Shown here piece after piece: positions 1-8,830 of a stretch of DNA of 64,000 nt. Made by a program: the position numbers and the translations under genes. Each line of letters begins with the position of its first letter. The first letter of the stretch is position 1. The DNA is from Pseudanabaena sp. Salubria-1 (GTDB taxonomy: Bacteria > Cyanobacteriota > Cyanobacteriia > Pseudanabaenales > Pseudanabaenaceae). The stretch is taken from assembly GCA_023336205.1 (NCBI GenBank), contig JALQCR010000022.1:1-64000 (forward strand), in the 5' to 3' direction. The notes beneath the pieces were generated by a model that worked only from the letters and a program-made list of their open reading frames with translations, was not told where the DNA came from and made no database searches.

Positions 1-575
<575 letters not shown>

Positions 576-899
576 ATGAGTACAGCAATTTTAATTAAAG
601 ACCAAGCTGAATTTGAAACCCTTCGCAAAACGACATCTTTACTCGTTGTTGACTGCACCGCAACTTGGTGTGGTCCCTGTAAGGTAATTGCTCCATTTAT
701 CGATCAATTGGCGGAAAATTATAGCGATCGCGCTTCAGTGATGAAATTAGACATTGACGGGAATAAACCTTTAGCCAAGGAATTTGGGTTAAAGAGTATT
801 CCTGCGGTTCTGTTCTTTAAAGCTGGAGAGTTAGTCGAGACAATGATCGGAGTCAAGACCTATGCAGAATTTAGTGCCACTCTAGAGAAGTTTCTATAG
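576..899 (+). CDS. trxA: Thioredoxin
   Basis: A 107-residue thioredoxin, a small cytosolic protein that reduces disulphides on target enzymes using electrons from thioredoxin reductase. The canonical active site W-C-G-P-C occupies residues 31-35, and the cis-proline of the S-I-P motif is at residue 76. The length is that of a single-domain bacterial thioredoxin and there is no signal peptide. The ATG at 576 follows an A-rich stretch. The gene stands alone, with a long hairpin on either side (384-436 and 933-995), which suggests a monocistronic transcript. Cyanobacteria have several thioredoxin types; this one is closest to a generic TrxA-like protein, and I did not assign an m, x or y subtype. 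Confidence 0.93.
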   Translation: MSTAILIKDQAEFETLRKTTSLLVVDCTATWCGPCKVIAPFIDQLAENYSDRASVMKLDIDGNKPLAKEFGLKSIPAVLFFKAGELVETMIGVKTYAEFSATLEKFL

Positions 900-932
900 C
901 AAATCTAAGGAATAAAAATTAATTAACTTGTG

Positions 933-995
933 CAATTAAAACCAAAAATTGTTGGGGCGGGCGCAGCCCGCCCCAACAATTTTTGGTTTTAATTG
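933..995. terminator. Perfect 30-bp hairpin after trxA, loop GCA
   Basis: The arms at 933-962 and 966-995 are perfectly complementary, with a GC-rich inner stem and AT-rich outer stem. It lies 33 bases after the trxA stop codon and is probably its terminator. It is the longest member of the hairpin family in this window. Confidence 0.7.
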
Positions 996-1007
996 ATTTT
1001 CATTCCT

Positions 1008-1058
1008 AAATAGGTTATGAGAGTTTATCCCTTTGGGGCATATTCACATAACCTATTT
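1008..1058. repeat. 12-bp inverted repeat upstream of SNF2 gene
   Basis: AAATAGGTTATG at 1008-1019 is repeated as its reverse complement at 1047-1058, with 27 bases between. It lies 60 bases before the helicase start and could be an operator or a stem-loop in the leader. The function is unknown. Confidence 0.45.
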
Positions 1059-1117
1059 AATCTCATATCGGTATATATTTGATTGGATAGTTTGCATCAG
1101 CCGAACCGAGAAATTTT

Positions 1118-4100
1118 ATGAAAATCCTGCATGGTACTTGGATTCCCGATCATAGCAGTGACTTTATCCAAACAGGCAATTTTTATATTTGGATAGAGAC
1201 GACGGAAACTAATGCGATCGCCATAGCTAAACGTAAATCTTCCAAAGCCTCAAAGGCATCTGAGGATTTATTAGCAAAACATCCTGCTAGTTTATCAGCA
1301 GCAGATTTAAAGTCATTTCTCTATAATGATTTAGCAATTAAAGATGATCTTCTTCAGGAACCAGCTAATAAGAGATTAAGCAAGGATCAGATTATCTTCC
1401 CGAAATATTTTTTATTGCCTACAAGTGAGAATCAACCATTACCCTCTCTAGAATCAGCAAGATATTTAGAGGTAGAAAGTCCTGAAAGTTTTGAGCTAGA
1501 GTACTGGCAAATCGACTGTTATCAAGTTACTACACCCGTCAAAATCAGTGGCTACAACTACCGCCGTGCCATTAACATTGTCAAATTGCTAAATGACTTA
1601 CATTTCATCGCGATTAATAATCTTGCTGAGGTGCAATTAGGCTCAGATTTACTATTTTGGTATCACTACACTCAAGTCTTTAAACAGATTATTCTCAAGG
1701 ATCAATATATACCTTCCTTTAAGTATCGAGAACTTGAAGTTAAAGTCACGAAAACTTCTGCAAAATCCAAAAAAGCAGCAAGTCAAACAGCAAAATTTGA
1801 GATTTATCCAGCTTGGGAGATTGTTTCGGAGAAATACGAAGAAGAGTTACAGCAGTATTTGGAATATATGCCCCTAGCATGTGTTGCAGGATTTAGCGAA
1901 CCTAATTCTCGACCGTTATTTTGCGATCGCCGCACCCTGTTACAACATTTCTCAGAATCATTGCTGCATAGTATTATTACCAAAACTCCATCGACTGCCC
2001 AATTTGACAAACAAGTATTTGAATCTTTACTGCACAGAGGTTTGGATTTTTCTGATGATCGCTTTGGTGATTCGATGATTGCTGGTGACGCAGCATTAGA
2101 GGAGTACCAACAATGGCAAGCATGGCGACAAAAAATCATTCGCACCCAATCGGATTCTGCTTTTTATCTATGCTTTCAATTGCAAGCGCCAGTCACAGAA
2201 GCAGAACTTTGGCAATTACAATTTCAGATTGCACCAAAACAAGATCCTTCCCTCAAGTTGCCTCTAGCTGATTATTGGACTATGACAGCAGCTAAAAAGA
2301 AAGCTCTTGAAAAGCAATTTGGCAAAGAGTTTGAGCAAAATCTATTGTTAAATCTTGGTTATGCTGCCAGAATCTATAATCCAGTTTGGCAAGGCTTAGA
2401 AACCGATCGCCCAGTTGGTTTAAGTCTCAATCTTGACCAAGCCTTTGAATTTCTCAAGGAATCCGCTTGGGTACTAGAAGATGCTGGTTATAAAGTTGTT
2501 GTACCTGCTTGGTGGACACCCATGGGACGACGCAGGGCAAAAATGCGTTTGAAGGGTTCGGGCAAAAGTGCTACTAGTAGCAAAACTCAAGCCAAGAGCT
2601 ACTTTGGTTTTGAGCAACTGGTGGAGTATCAGTACGAATTAGCTATCGGTGATGAAATTGTTTCTGCAAAGGAATGGGAACAGCTAGTTAATGCTAAAGC
2701 ACCGCTAGTTAAGTTTCGTGGCGAATGGATTGAACTCGATCGCGACAAAATGCAAGAGATGCTCACCTTCTGGCAGCAGCAGGGACAAGGCACATCGGCA
2801 ATGAGTCTGATTGACCTGATGAAGTTAACTGCTACCGATCCTGATTGGGAAGTCGATCGCAACAGTACCCTCTCAGAGATGCTGTCAAAATTACAGGATA
2901 AGCAGCAATTTGAACCAATCGAAAATCCGCCTCAGCTTAATGGAACTCTGCGCGAATATCAAAAACGCGGTGTGGCATGGTTGCAATATTTAGAAAGTCT
3001 GGGTTTAAATGGTTGTCTAGCCGATGATATGGGTTTAGGAAAGACGGTACAGATTATCGCTAGGTTGGTGAATGAGCGAGCCGCCATTGGTGAAGTTGCC
3101 CAGCCGACGAAAGCCAAGAAAACAACAAAAACAGCGAAATCCCAAAAAGTTATTCCTGCCGTTGTATCGATCAATGAGATCCCGCCCACGTTACTGATTG
3201 CACCAACATCCGTTGTCGGTAACTGGCAAAAAGAAATCGAGAAGTTTGCGCCACATTTACGTGCGATCGTCCATCATGGTAGCGATCGCACCCAAAATGC
3301 TCAAACTTTTCAGGATATTTGCCAAACCCATGATTTGATTATTACTTCCTTCACTCTCATTCGCAAAGACGAAGCCATGTTTAGCAGTATGAACTGGCAT
3401 CGGATTGTGATTGATGAAGCCCAAAACATCAAAAACCCCAAAGCTGCTCAAACCAAGGCAATTCTCAAACTCGAAGCCAAACACCGCCTCGCCCTCACAG
3501 GTACACCTGTTGAGAATCGGCTGCTGGATTTATGGTCAATTTTCAACTTCCTAAATCCCAACTATTTGGGCAAAGAAGCGCAGTTTAAAAAATCCTTTGA
3601 AACACCAATCCAAAAGAATAACGATCAAATTCAAGCAGGCGTATTAAAAAAACTAGTCGAGCCATTTATTCTCAGGCGCGTCAAAACCGATCAATCGATT
3701 ATTAAAGACCTGCCCGATAAAATCGAACAAAAGCTCTACACCAACCTCACTAAAGAGCAAGCATCACTTTATGAAGTAGTGGTGAGAGATGTAGAAAAAC
3801 AACTCAATGAAGTGGAAGGGATTCAACGCAAGGGCTTAATCCTTTCGACATTATTAAAACTCAAGCAAATTTGCAATCACCCCCGTCAATTTTTGCAAGA
3901 TGGTAGCGACTTCTCAACCGAGCGATCGCATAAGCTTAGCCGTTTGTCCGAGATGATGGAGGAAGTAATTTCCGAAGGAGAAAGCTTGTTAATCTTTACG
4001 CAGTTTACCGAGATCGGTGATGCTCTAGAAAAATACGTTCGTCAAAAGCTGCATTACAACACTTACTATATTCACGGTGGCACAAATCGCGATAAACGTG

Positions 4101-4468
4101 AGCGGATGATTACGGAGTTTCAAGATCCTGAAACGGAGCCTTCTATATTTATTCTCTCGCTCAAGGCTGGCGGTGTCGGCATTACTCTCACCAAGGCAAA
4201 CCACGTTTTCCACTTTGATCGCTGGTGGAATCCCGCCGTTGAAGACCAAGCCACCGATCGCGCCTTTCGGATTGGTCAGAAGAAAAATGTCTTTGTCCAT
4301 AAATTCATCACGATCGGCTCTCTAGAGGAGCGAATCGATCAAATGATTGAGGACAAAAAGAAACTCGCAGGTGCGATCGTGGCAGCGGATGAGTCTTGGC
4401 TCACGGAGCTAGACAACGACAAGTTTAAGCAGCTTATTGCTTTGAATAAGAACGCAATTATGGATTAA
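1118..4468 (+). CDS. SNF2-family DEAD/DEAH helicase (HepA/RapA-like)
   Basis: A 1116-residue SWI2/SNF2-type ATPase expected to translocate on DNA and remodel protein-DNA complexes. The N-terminal half carries the region usually found in bacterial SNF2 proteins (DUF3670-like, around residues 420-570). The helicase core starts near residue 610: motif I is D-D-M-G-L-G-K-T near 636-643, motif II is D-E-A-Q near 765, and motif VI is D-R-A-F-R-I-G-Q near 1046-1053. A lysine/alanine-rich insert of about 25 residues follows motif I. HIP1 sites are frequent, so the gene looks native. In many bacteria this helicase is followed directly by a SWIM zinc-finger gene. Here that partner lies at 7846, pushed away by a three-gene cassette. 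Confidence 0.9.
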   Translation: MKILHGTWIPDHSSDFIQTGNFYIWIETTETNAIAIAKRKSSKASKASEDLLAKHPASLSAADLKSFLYNDLAIKDDLLQEPANKRLSKDQIIFPKYFLLPTSENQPLPSLESARYLEVESPESFELEYWQIDCYQVTTPVKISGYNYRRAINIVKLLNDLHFIAINNLAEVQLGSDLLFWYHYTQVFKQIILKDQYIPSFKYRELEVKVTKTSAKSKKAASQTAKFEIYPAWEIVSEKYEEELQQYLEYMPLACVAGFSEPNSRPLFCDRRTLLQHFSESLLHSIITKTPSTAQFDKQVFESLLHRGLDFSDDRFGDSMIAGDAALEEYQQWQAWRQKIIRTQSDSAFYLCFQLQAPVTEAELWQLQFQIAPKQDPSLKLPLADYWTMTAAKKKALEKQFGKEFEQNLLLNLGYAARIYNPVWQGLETDRPVGLSLNLDQAFEFLKESAWVLEDAGYKVVVPAWWTPMGRRRAKMRLKGSGKSATSSKTQAKSYFGFEQLVEYQYELAIGDEIVSAKEWEQLVNAKAPLVKFRGEWIELDRDKMQEMLTFWQQQGQGTSAMSLIDLMKLTATDPDWEVDRNSTLSEMLSKLQDKQQFEPIENPPQLNGTLREYQKRGVAWLQYLESLGLNGCLADDMGLGKTVQIIARLVNERAAIGEVAQPTKAKKTTKTAKSQKVIPAVVSINEIPPTLLIAPTSVVGNWQKEIEKFAPHLRAIVHHGSDRTQNAQTFQDICQTHDLIITSFTLIRKDEAMFSSMNWHRIVIDEAQNIKNPKAAQTKAILKLEAKHRLALTGTPVENRLLDLWSIFNFLNPNYLGKEAQFKKSFETPIQKNNDQIQAGVLKKLVEPFILRRVKTDQSIIKDLPDKIEQKLYTNLTKEQASLYEVVVRDVEKQLNEVEGIQRKGLILSTLLKLKQICNHPRQFLQDGSDFSTERSHKLSRLSEMMEEVISEGESLLIFTQFTEIGDALEKYVRQKLHYNTYYIHGGTNRDKRERMITEFQDPETEPSIFILSLKAGGVGITLTKANHVFHFDRWWNPAVEDQATDRAFRIGQKKNVFVHKFITIGSLEERIDQMIEDKKKLAGAIVAADESWLTELDNDKFKQLIALNKNAIMD

Positions 4469-4526
4469 AAGGCTTGTCCAAACCTATAAGCTATAATGCA
4501 ACAACCATACAGATTAGAATCTTGGG

Positions 4527-5654
4527 ATGTATATGATTACAACAATAGAGAAAAGTGATTTAAACGATGTAATAGAAACGGATGATGATACCTTGGAGGA
4601 AGATCAAGGTGAAGAAGGACTATATCCTTACGATCCTACTGAGGCAGATATTGATATTCGTGAAGATCCTCAAACTGTTTTTGAGTTGATGCGAAAATAC
4701 GATAATGGCAAGTTAATTATTGAGCCTGATTTTCAGCGCAATCTTGTTTGGGAAAGACCCCAACAAAGTAAATTTATTGAGTCAGTTATTTTAAATTTCC
4801 CCATACCACCCTTCTATGTTAATCAAACAAGGGAGGGGAAATATATAGTTGTAGATGGACTACAACGCACTAGTACTTTGCATGAGTTTGTAAATAATGG
4901 ATTTAAACTTCAAGGATTAGAAGCACTTAAAAAATTAAATGGTTATAGTTTTTCTGATCTCAAAAATTTATCTGGAGACTATCAAACAAAAATTGAGGAT
5001 AAAAAGCTTAACCTTTATGTTATTAGACCATCGGTTCCTGTAAAGGTCGTTTATGACATTTTTAATAGAATTAATACAGGTGGAACTAATCTACAACGTC
5101 AAGAAGTACGAAATTGTATATTTTTAGGTAAATCTACACAGTTACTTAAAGAGTTAGCTGAGACAGATGATTTTAAAATTGCGATTAATCAAGGTATTTC
5201 ATCAAAGAGAATGAAAGATAGAGAAGCAGTTTTAAGATATTTGGCTTTTAGAATTTTTGACTATGAAAAAGATTATCAAGGTGATATGAGTAATTTTCTG
5301 GAAACTGCAATGAAAAAGATAAATACGATGAAGTTGTCAGAAATTGAATCTTTAAAAGATGATTTCCAAAGAGTTATGAATATTACTTATAAGTTTTTTG
5401 GCAAGAGAAATTTTCGATTGCCTACTACTCAAACTAGAGGTAAAATTAGCATTGCAATTCTTGAGTCAGTAGCTTGTTTTTTCTCTATTAAAGACGATTC
5501 ATTCTTAAAACAACATAAAATACAAATTACCGCTAATTTTGAAAAGCTTATCAAAAATGCAGATTATTTAGATGCTGTGAAAAATGCTACTAGCAGTAAG
5601 GCTAAAGTTATTAGTAGGTTTAACCTAGCTCAAGAAATTTTAGGAGATGTGTAA
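4527..5654 (+). CDS. DUF262 (ParB/Srx-fold) protein
   Basis: A 375-residue protein with a DUF262 N-terminal domain, the fold of GmrS and other modification-dependent defence enzymes. In those, the conserved D-G-x-Q-R motif helps bind or hydrolyse nucleotide. Here it reads D-G-L-Q-R-T-S-T at residues 110-117, preceded by the typical F-Q-R-N-L-V-W block near residue 75. A second conserved block, F-N-R-I-N-T-G-G with Q-E-V-R-N, follows near 180-195. No HNH or DUF1524 nuclease domain follows, so any nuclease would have to come from a partner. The first 40 residues are acidic. Its stop overlaps the start of the ATPase gene (TAATG), so the two are translationally coupled. Role in defence is inferred from family and context. 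Confidence 0.85.
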   Translation: MYMITTIEKSDLNDVIETDDDTLEEDQGEEGLYPYDPTEADIDIREDPQTVFELMRKYDNGKLIIEPDFQRNLVWERPQQSKFIESVILNFPIPPFYVNQTREGKYIVVDGLQRTSTLHEFVNNGFKLQGLEALKKLNGYSFSDLKNLSGDYQTKIEDKKLNLYVIRPSVPVKVVYDIFNRINTGGTNLQRQEVRNCIFLGKSTQLLKELAETDDFKIAINQGISSKRMKDREAVLRYLAFRIFDYEKDYQGDMSNFLETAMKKINTMKLSEIESLKDDFQRVMNITYKFFGKRNFRLPTTQTRGKISIAILESVACFFSIKDDSFLKQHKIQITANFEKLIKNADYLDAVKNATSSKAKVISRFNLAQEILGDV

Positions 5655-6994
5655 TGATAACTCAAATAGAGATAGAAAATTTCAAATGCTTTAAAAATAG
5701 AGTGTCTTTCCCTTTGGGAAAGTTAACCTTATTAACAGGTATTAATGGTAGAGGTAAATCAACTTTACTTCAGTCATTGTTACTAATGAGGCAATCTATT
5801 GAACATAATCCAATTACAACTCAAGTGATTTTTAATGGAAATTGTGTCAATTTAAATTGCTTTAAGGACATTAGAAATAAAAACATACCCCAAGATGAAC
5901 CAGTTGTCTTTAAATATCACTATAATTCTGAAGAAGACCCAGTAAAATGTAACGGTTATATTGAATTTTTGCTCTCTAGCACACTAGAAGATAACATGAT
6001 CGCGCAAGTGTCTCAAATTAATTTATTTTCTAAAAATGAGATCCCTGCAAAAATTGATATTCCTATCGTCCCTTTTTATGTTCCTGATAGCAGTAATCCT
6101 CTTCTCCATAACGTTGAGAGAAGCTACTATCATTACTATCATATAGATGAATCAGATGAATGGTTTACACATAAGAATCCAGAAGAAGAAATTTTCACTA
6201 AATTAATAAATTTACTACCTTTTAATTTTAATTATGTTTATGCTAAGACTGGTGATGTTACACCATATGATTCGCCTTTTAAAGAAGCTTTAAATTTTTA
6301 TCATATTCATTATATTTCTGCTGATCGCATTGGACCACAAGACGTTTATTTCAAAGAAACTTTGGGTAAATTCCCGAATGTAGGTTCAAAGGGCGAACTT
6401 ACAGTTAATTTACTCTATAAAAAACAAGGCGATTTAGTTGATGATAGACTCTGCTTGGATGAAGATGCTAAAACCCTTATTACACAAACAGGAGCTTGGT
6501 TAAGTAAGATTTTTGGTGGAGCTAAACTTGATATACCTAGCTCACAAAGTCGTACTCTTGAACTGCTATTTAATACAAGTGCCTCAAGAGATCGCTTTAC
6601 GCCAGCAAACGTAGGATTTGGGTTTCATAGCATTCTGCCAATTATCGTTTCAGGATTAATCGCCAAAGAAGGTGAAATATTAATCGTTGAAAATCCTGAA
6701 ATACATCTACATCCAAGAGCGCAATCTGAGTTAACTAAATTCTTAGCTAAAGTTAGTAGTTGTGGAGTGCAGGTTTTAGTTGAATCTCATAGCGACCATA
6801 TTTTAAATGGCTTGCAAGTAGCTGTCGTAGATAAAATCATCGGAGAAAATGAAATAAGTGTTTTGTACTTTCAGTCAGATAATCAAGAGCCAGTTGTCCA
6901 AATCCCAATTCAGAAAGATGGGCGGATAGAGTTCTGGCCAGAAGGCTTTTTTGATCAGTCAAATAAAGACTTAGAAAAGGTATATGGAATGTAA
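5654..6994 (+). CDS. AAA/ABC-type ATPase, DUF3696 family
   Basis: A 446-residue ATPase of the OLD/RecF-like group. Walker A is G-I-N-G-R-G-K-S-T at residues 29-37. Walker B with the catalytic glutamate is V-E-N-P-E-I-H-L-H-P near 344-353, followed by the V-E-S-H-S-D switch near 375. The end (D-G-R-I-E-F-W-P-E-G-F-F-D-Q) is characteristic of DUF3696. Such ATPases often act as sensors or regulators in phage-defence operons. The gene overlaps the DUF262 gene by one base, and the third gene starts two bases after its stop. The DNA is AT-rich and has no GCGATCGC site, unlike the flanking genes. A specific named defence system cannot be assigned from sequence alone. Confidence 0.87.
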   Translation: MITQIEIENFKCFKNRVSFPLGKLTLLTGINGRGKSTLLQSLLLMRQSIEHNPITTQVIFNGNCVNLNCFKDIRNKNIPQDEPVVFKYHYNSEEDPVKCNGYIEFLLSSTLEDNMIAQVSQINLFSKNEIPAKIDIPIVPFYVPDSSNPLLHNVERSYYHYYHIDESDEWFTHKNPEEEIFTKLINLLPFNFNYVYAKTGDVTPYDSPFKEALNFYHIHYISADRIGPQDVYFKETLGKFPNVGSKGELTVNLLYKKQGDLVDDRLCLDEDAKTLITQTGAWLSKIFGGAKLDIPSSQSRTLELLFNTSASRDRFTPANVGFGFHSILPIIVSGLIAKEGEILIVENPEIHLHPRAQSELTKFLAKVSSCGVQVLVESHSDHILNGLQVAVVDKIIGENEISVLYFQSDNQEPVVQIPIQKDGRIEFWPEGFFDQSNKDLEKVYGM

Positions 6995-6996
6995 GA

Positions 6997-7827
6997 ATGG
7001 AAATATTTATTAATGAACGTTCGCTGCATGGACAATATTACGAGAAGATTGAATTTGAGAAATCCCTAATGATTTTGGAATCTATTTTTTATTTTATAAA
7101 CGAAACAGTTAAAAGCGAAAACAAGCGAATTTTCGGTGATATCTCTGTTTTTGTCGATTATGAAGCAATCCGAGGCTCTAATTTTTTTTCAGCATTTAAA
7201 AATAGTAATCCACAGATTCGGCAAAACTTTCGAGACAGTGTTTTTATAAAATCTGGTGCAAAAAACTGGACTTCAGAACAAGTACATTCTCATGAAGATA
7301 AATTTTTGTATTTGTCACCTGACGAAGATATACATGATATCAGTAATACATCGATCGCTGAGGTAACAGAAAGAACTTTACAAAATCCAAATAACAATTA
7401 TTTATTAGTCAATTTTATCAACTCTATATTCTGTGTTGAAAATTTTCAGCATCCAGATATTCATGAATGCTTCTCAATTCCCATAGTTAAAAATGACACT
7501 GAAGAGTTTCTAATAAAGCTAGATAGTCTTGATAATAAATCTGCGATTGAAAACTGGTTAAGAGAGAAACAAATATTAAAAGATCCTGATTTAGAAGATT
7601 GTTTAAAAGATACAACTAGATTTGAAAAGACATCAATTATTTGTCAAGGAAGATCTGTATATCGAGAGATCTCTACACAATATTTTTGGTATTTAGATAA
7701 TTTACATAAGAGCCATTTTGAAATTTTCGATCCTACTGGTAAGCACCATATTAGATTAGGTGATCTAGAGGGAAATTCTCGTGAAAGTACAAAGAAAGAA
7801 AGAAAAGGCAAAAAGCCAATAATATAA
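6997..7827 (+). CDS. Unknown protein, third gene of DUF262-ATPase cassette; colicin-like C-terminus
   Basis: I do not recognise this 276-residue protein as a named family. It starts two bases after the ATPase stop, so it belongs to the same operon. The N-terminal 200 residues are acidic and mixed alpha/beta in appearance, without transmembrane segments. The last 60 residues have the pattern Y-x(2)-Y-F-W-Y-L-D-N-L-H, then H-F-E-I-F-D-P-T-G-K-H, then G-D-L-E-G-N and a lysine-rich tail. That layout recalls the nuclease tips of colicin E3-type toxins and related polymorphic toxins (aromatic, D, H, then D-x-x-G-K-H). The resemblance is by eye only. If real, this is the effector of the cassette. 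It is AT-rich like its two partners. Confidence 0.55.
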   Translation: MEIFINERSLHGQYYEKIEFEKSLMILESIFYFINETVKSENKRIFGDISVFVDYEAIRGSNFFSAFKNSNPQIRQNFRDSVFIKSGAKNWTSEQVHSHEDKFLYLSPDEDIHDISNTSIAEVTERTLQNPNNNYLLVNFINSIFCVENFQHPDIHECFSIPIVKNDTEEFLIKLDSLDNKSAIENWLREKQILKDPDLEDCLKDTTRFEKTSIICQGRSVYREISTQYFWYLDNLHKSHFEIFDPTGKHHIRLGDLEGNSRESTKKERKGKKPII

Positions 7828-7845
7828 ATCAAGAGGAGCAAAGCA

Positions 7846-8685
7846 ATGGCAAAACATAGTCGGACATGGTGGGGGCAAAAATTTATTAGCGCCCTCGAAT
7901 CTTTTACCGATTCAGGTAGACTCCAACGTGGTCGCGCTTATTCTGGAGACAGTCGCATTCTTCATTTCGATATTACGAAAGGTCTCGCCACCGCCACGAT
8001 TCGCGGTAACGTCAATCCTTATTTTGGAGTCTATAAAGAGCCACACTATGAGACTGAAGTAAAAATGACCGCGATCGCTGCTAAAGACTGGACGAAAATT
8101 ATTGCCAATATGTCCTCCAAGGCAAGCGTAGTCGCTAGATTATTGCTCAATGAAGTTCCTGAAAATATTGAAGATAGTTTTACCGCCGTTGGCAAACATC
8201 TACTGCCCTATAGCAGCAAAGACTTTCATACGGAATGTTCCTGTCCCGACTATTCTAATCCTTGCAAACATATTGCAGGGCTATGTTATCGACTTTCGGG
8301 TGAGATGGATCAAGATCCGTTTTTGTTATTCGAGATGCGTGGCATAACCAAGGAAGATCTACAAGCAGAATTAATCAAATCGCCTCTCGGCAAAGCCCTC
8401 GCATCAGAATTAGGAGATCGCACTCTTGCGCCAGAAGTGGCAACCTCTTACTTCACGAAGCCGCAAACTGTAGCGATCAAAGAAATTCCTACCCTCAAAC
8501 AATTTTGGCAAGGACAAAAGCGCTTACCACAAGCAATTCCCTTTGCTTCTCCCGTAAGTGTATCGGCGATCGCGATCAAAAAACAAGGCGATAACCCTCC
8601 TTTCTGGCATAAGGACAGTTCATTTATCGAAACGATGGAAATACTTTACGATCGCGTAAAAAATAAAAACTCAGCATTACTATAG
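7846..8685 (+). CDS. SWIM zinc-finger protein
   Basis: A 279-residue SWIM-type zinc-finger protein. The zinc ligands are visible as C131-x-C133 and C140-x-H142, inside C-S-C-P-D-Y-S-N-P-C-K-H. SWIM proteins of this size are commonly encoded next to SNF2 helicases in bacteria and are thought to act with them on DNA. A good ribosome site (AGAGGAG) precedes the ATG. HIP1 sites reappear in this gene, as in the helicase at 1118-4468, while the three genes between lack them. I therefore read it as the original partner of the helicase. The hairpin at 8755-8807 follows it. Confidence 0.85.
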   Translation: MAKHSRTWWGQKFISALESFTDSGRLQRGRAYSGDSRILHFDITKGLATATIRGNVNPYFGVYKEPHYETEVKMTAIAAKDWTKIIANMSSKASVVARLLLNEVPENIEDSFTAVGKHLLPYSSKDFHTECSCPDYSNPCKHIAGLCYRLSGEMDQDPFLLFEMRGITKEDLQAELIKSPLGKALASELGDRTLAPEVATSYFTKPQTVAIKEIPTLKQFWQGQKRLPQAIPFASPVSVSAIAIKKQGDNPPFWHKDSSFIETMEILYDRVKNKNSALL

Positions 8686-8754
8686 TTACAAAAACTAATG
8701 GAGCGGACTACGCTTGCCTTATTAGTTTTACAGCAATTACTGCTCAAACAAACC

Positions 8755-8807
8755 CCAAGAAAAATTTTAAAAGTGCTGCAAAGCAACACTTTTAAAATTT
8801 TTCTTGG
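8755..8807. terminator. 25-bp hairpin with one mismatch, loop AAA
   Basis: The arms at 8755-8779 and 8783-8807 pair with a single mismatch. It lies between the convergent SWIM gene (ends 8685) and the WD40 gene (ends 8831) and is probably a bidirectional terminator for both, including the whole CIS operon. Confidence 0.65.
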
Positions 8808-8830
8808 TTTTCGCGCTAGTCGCTGTAGGT

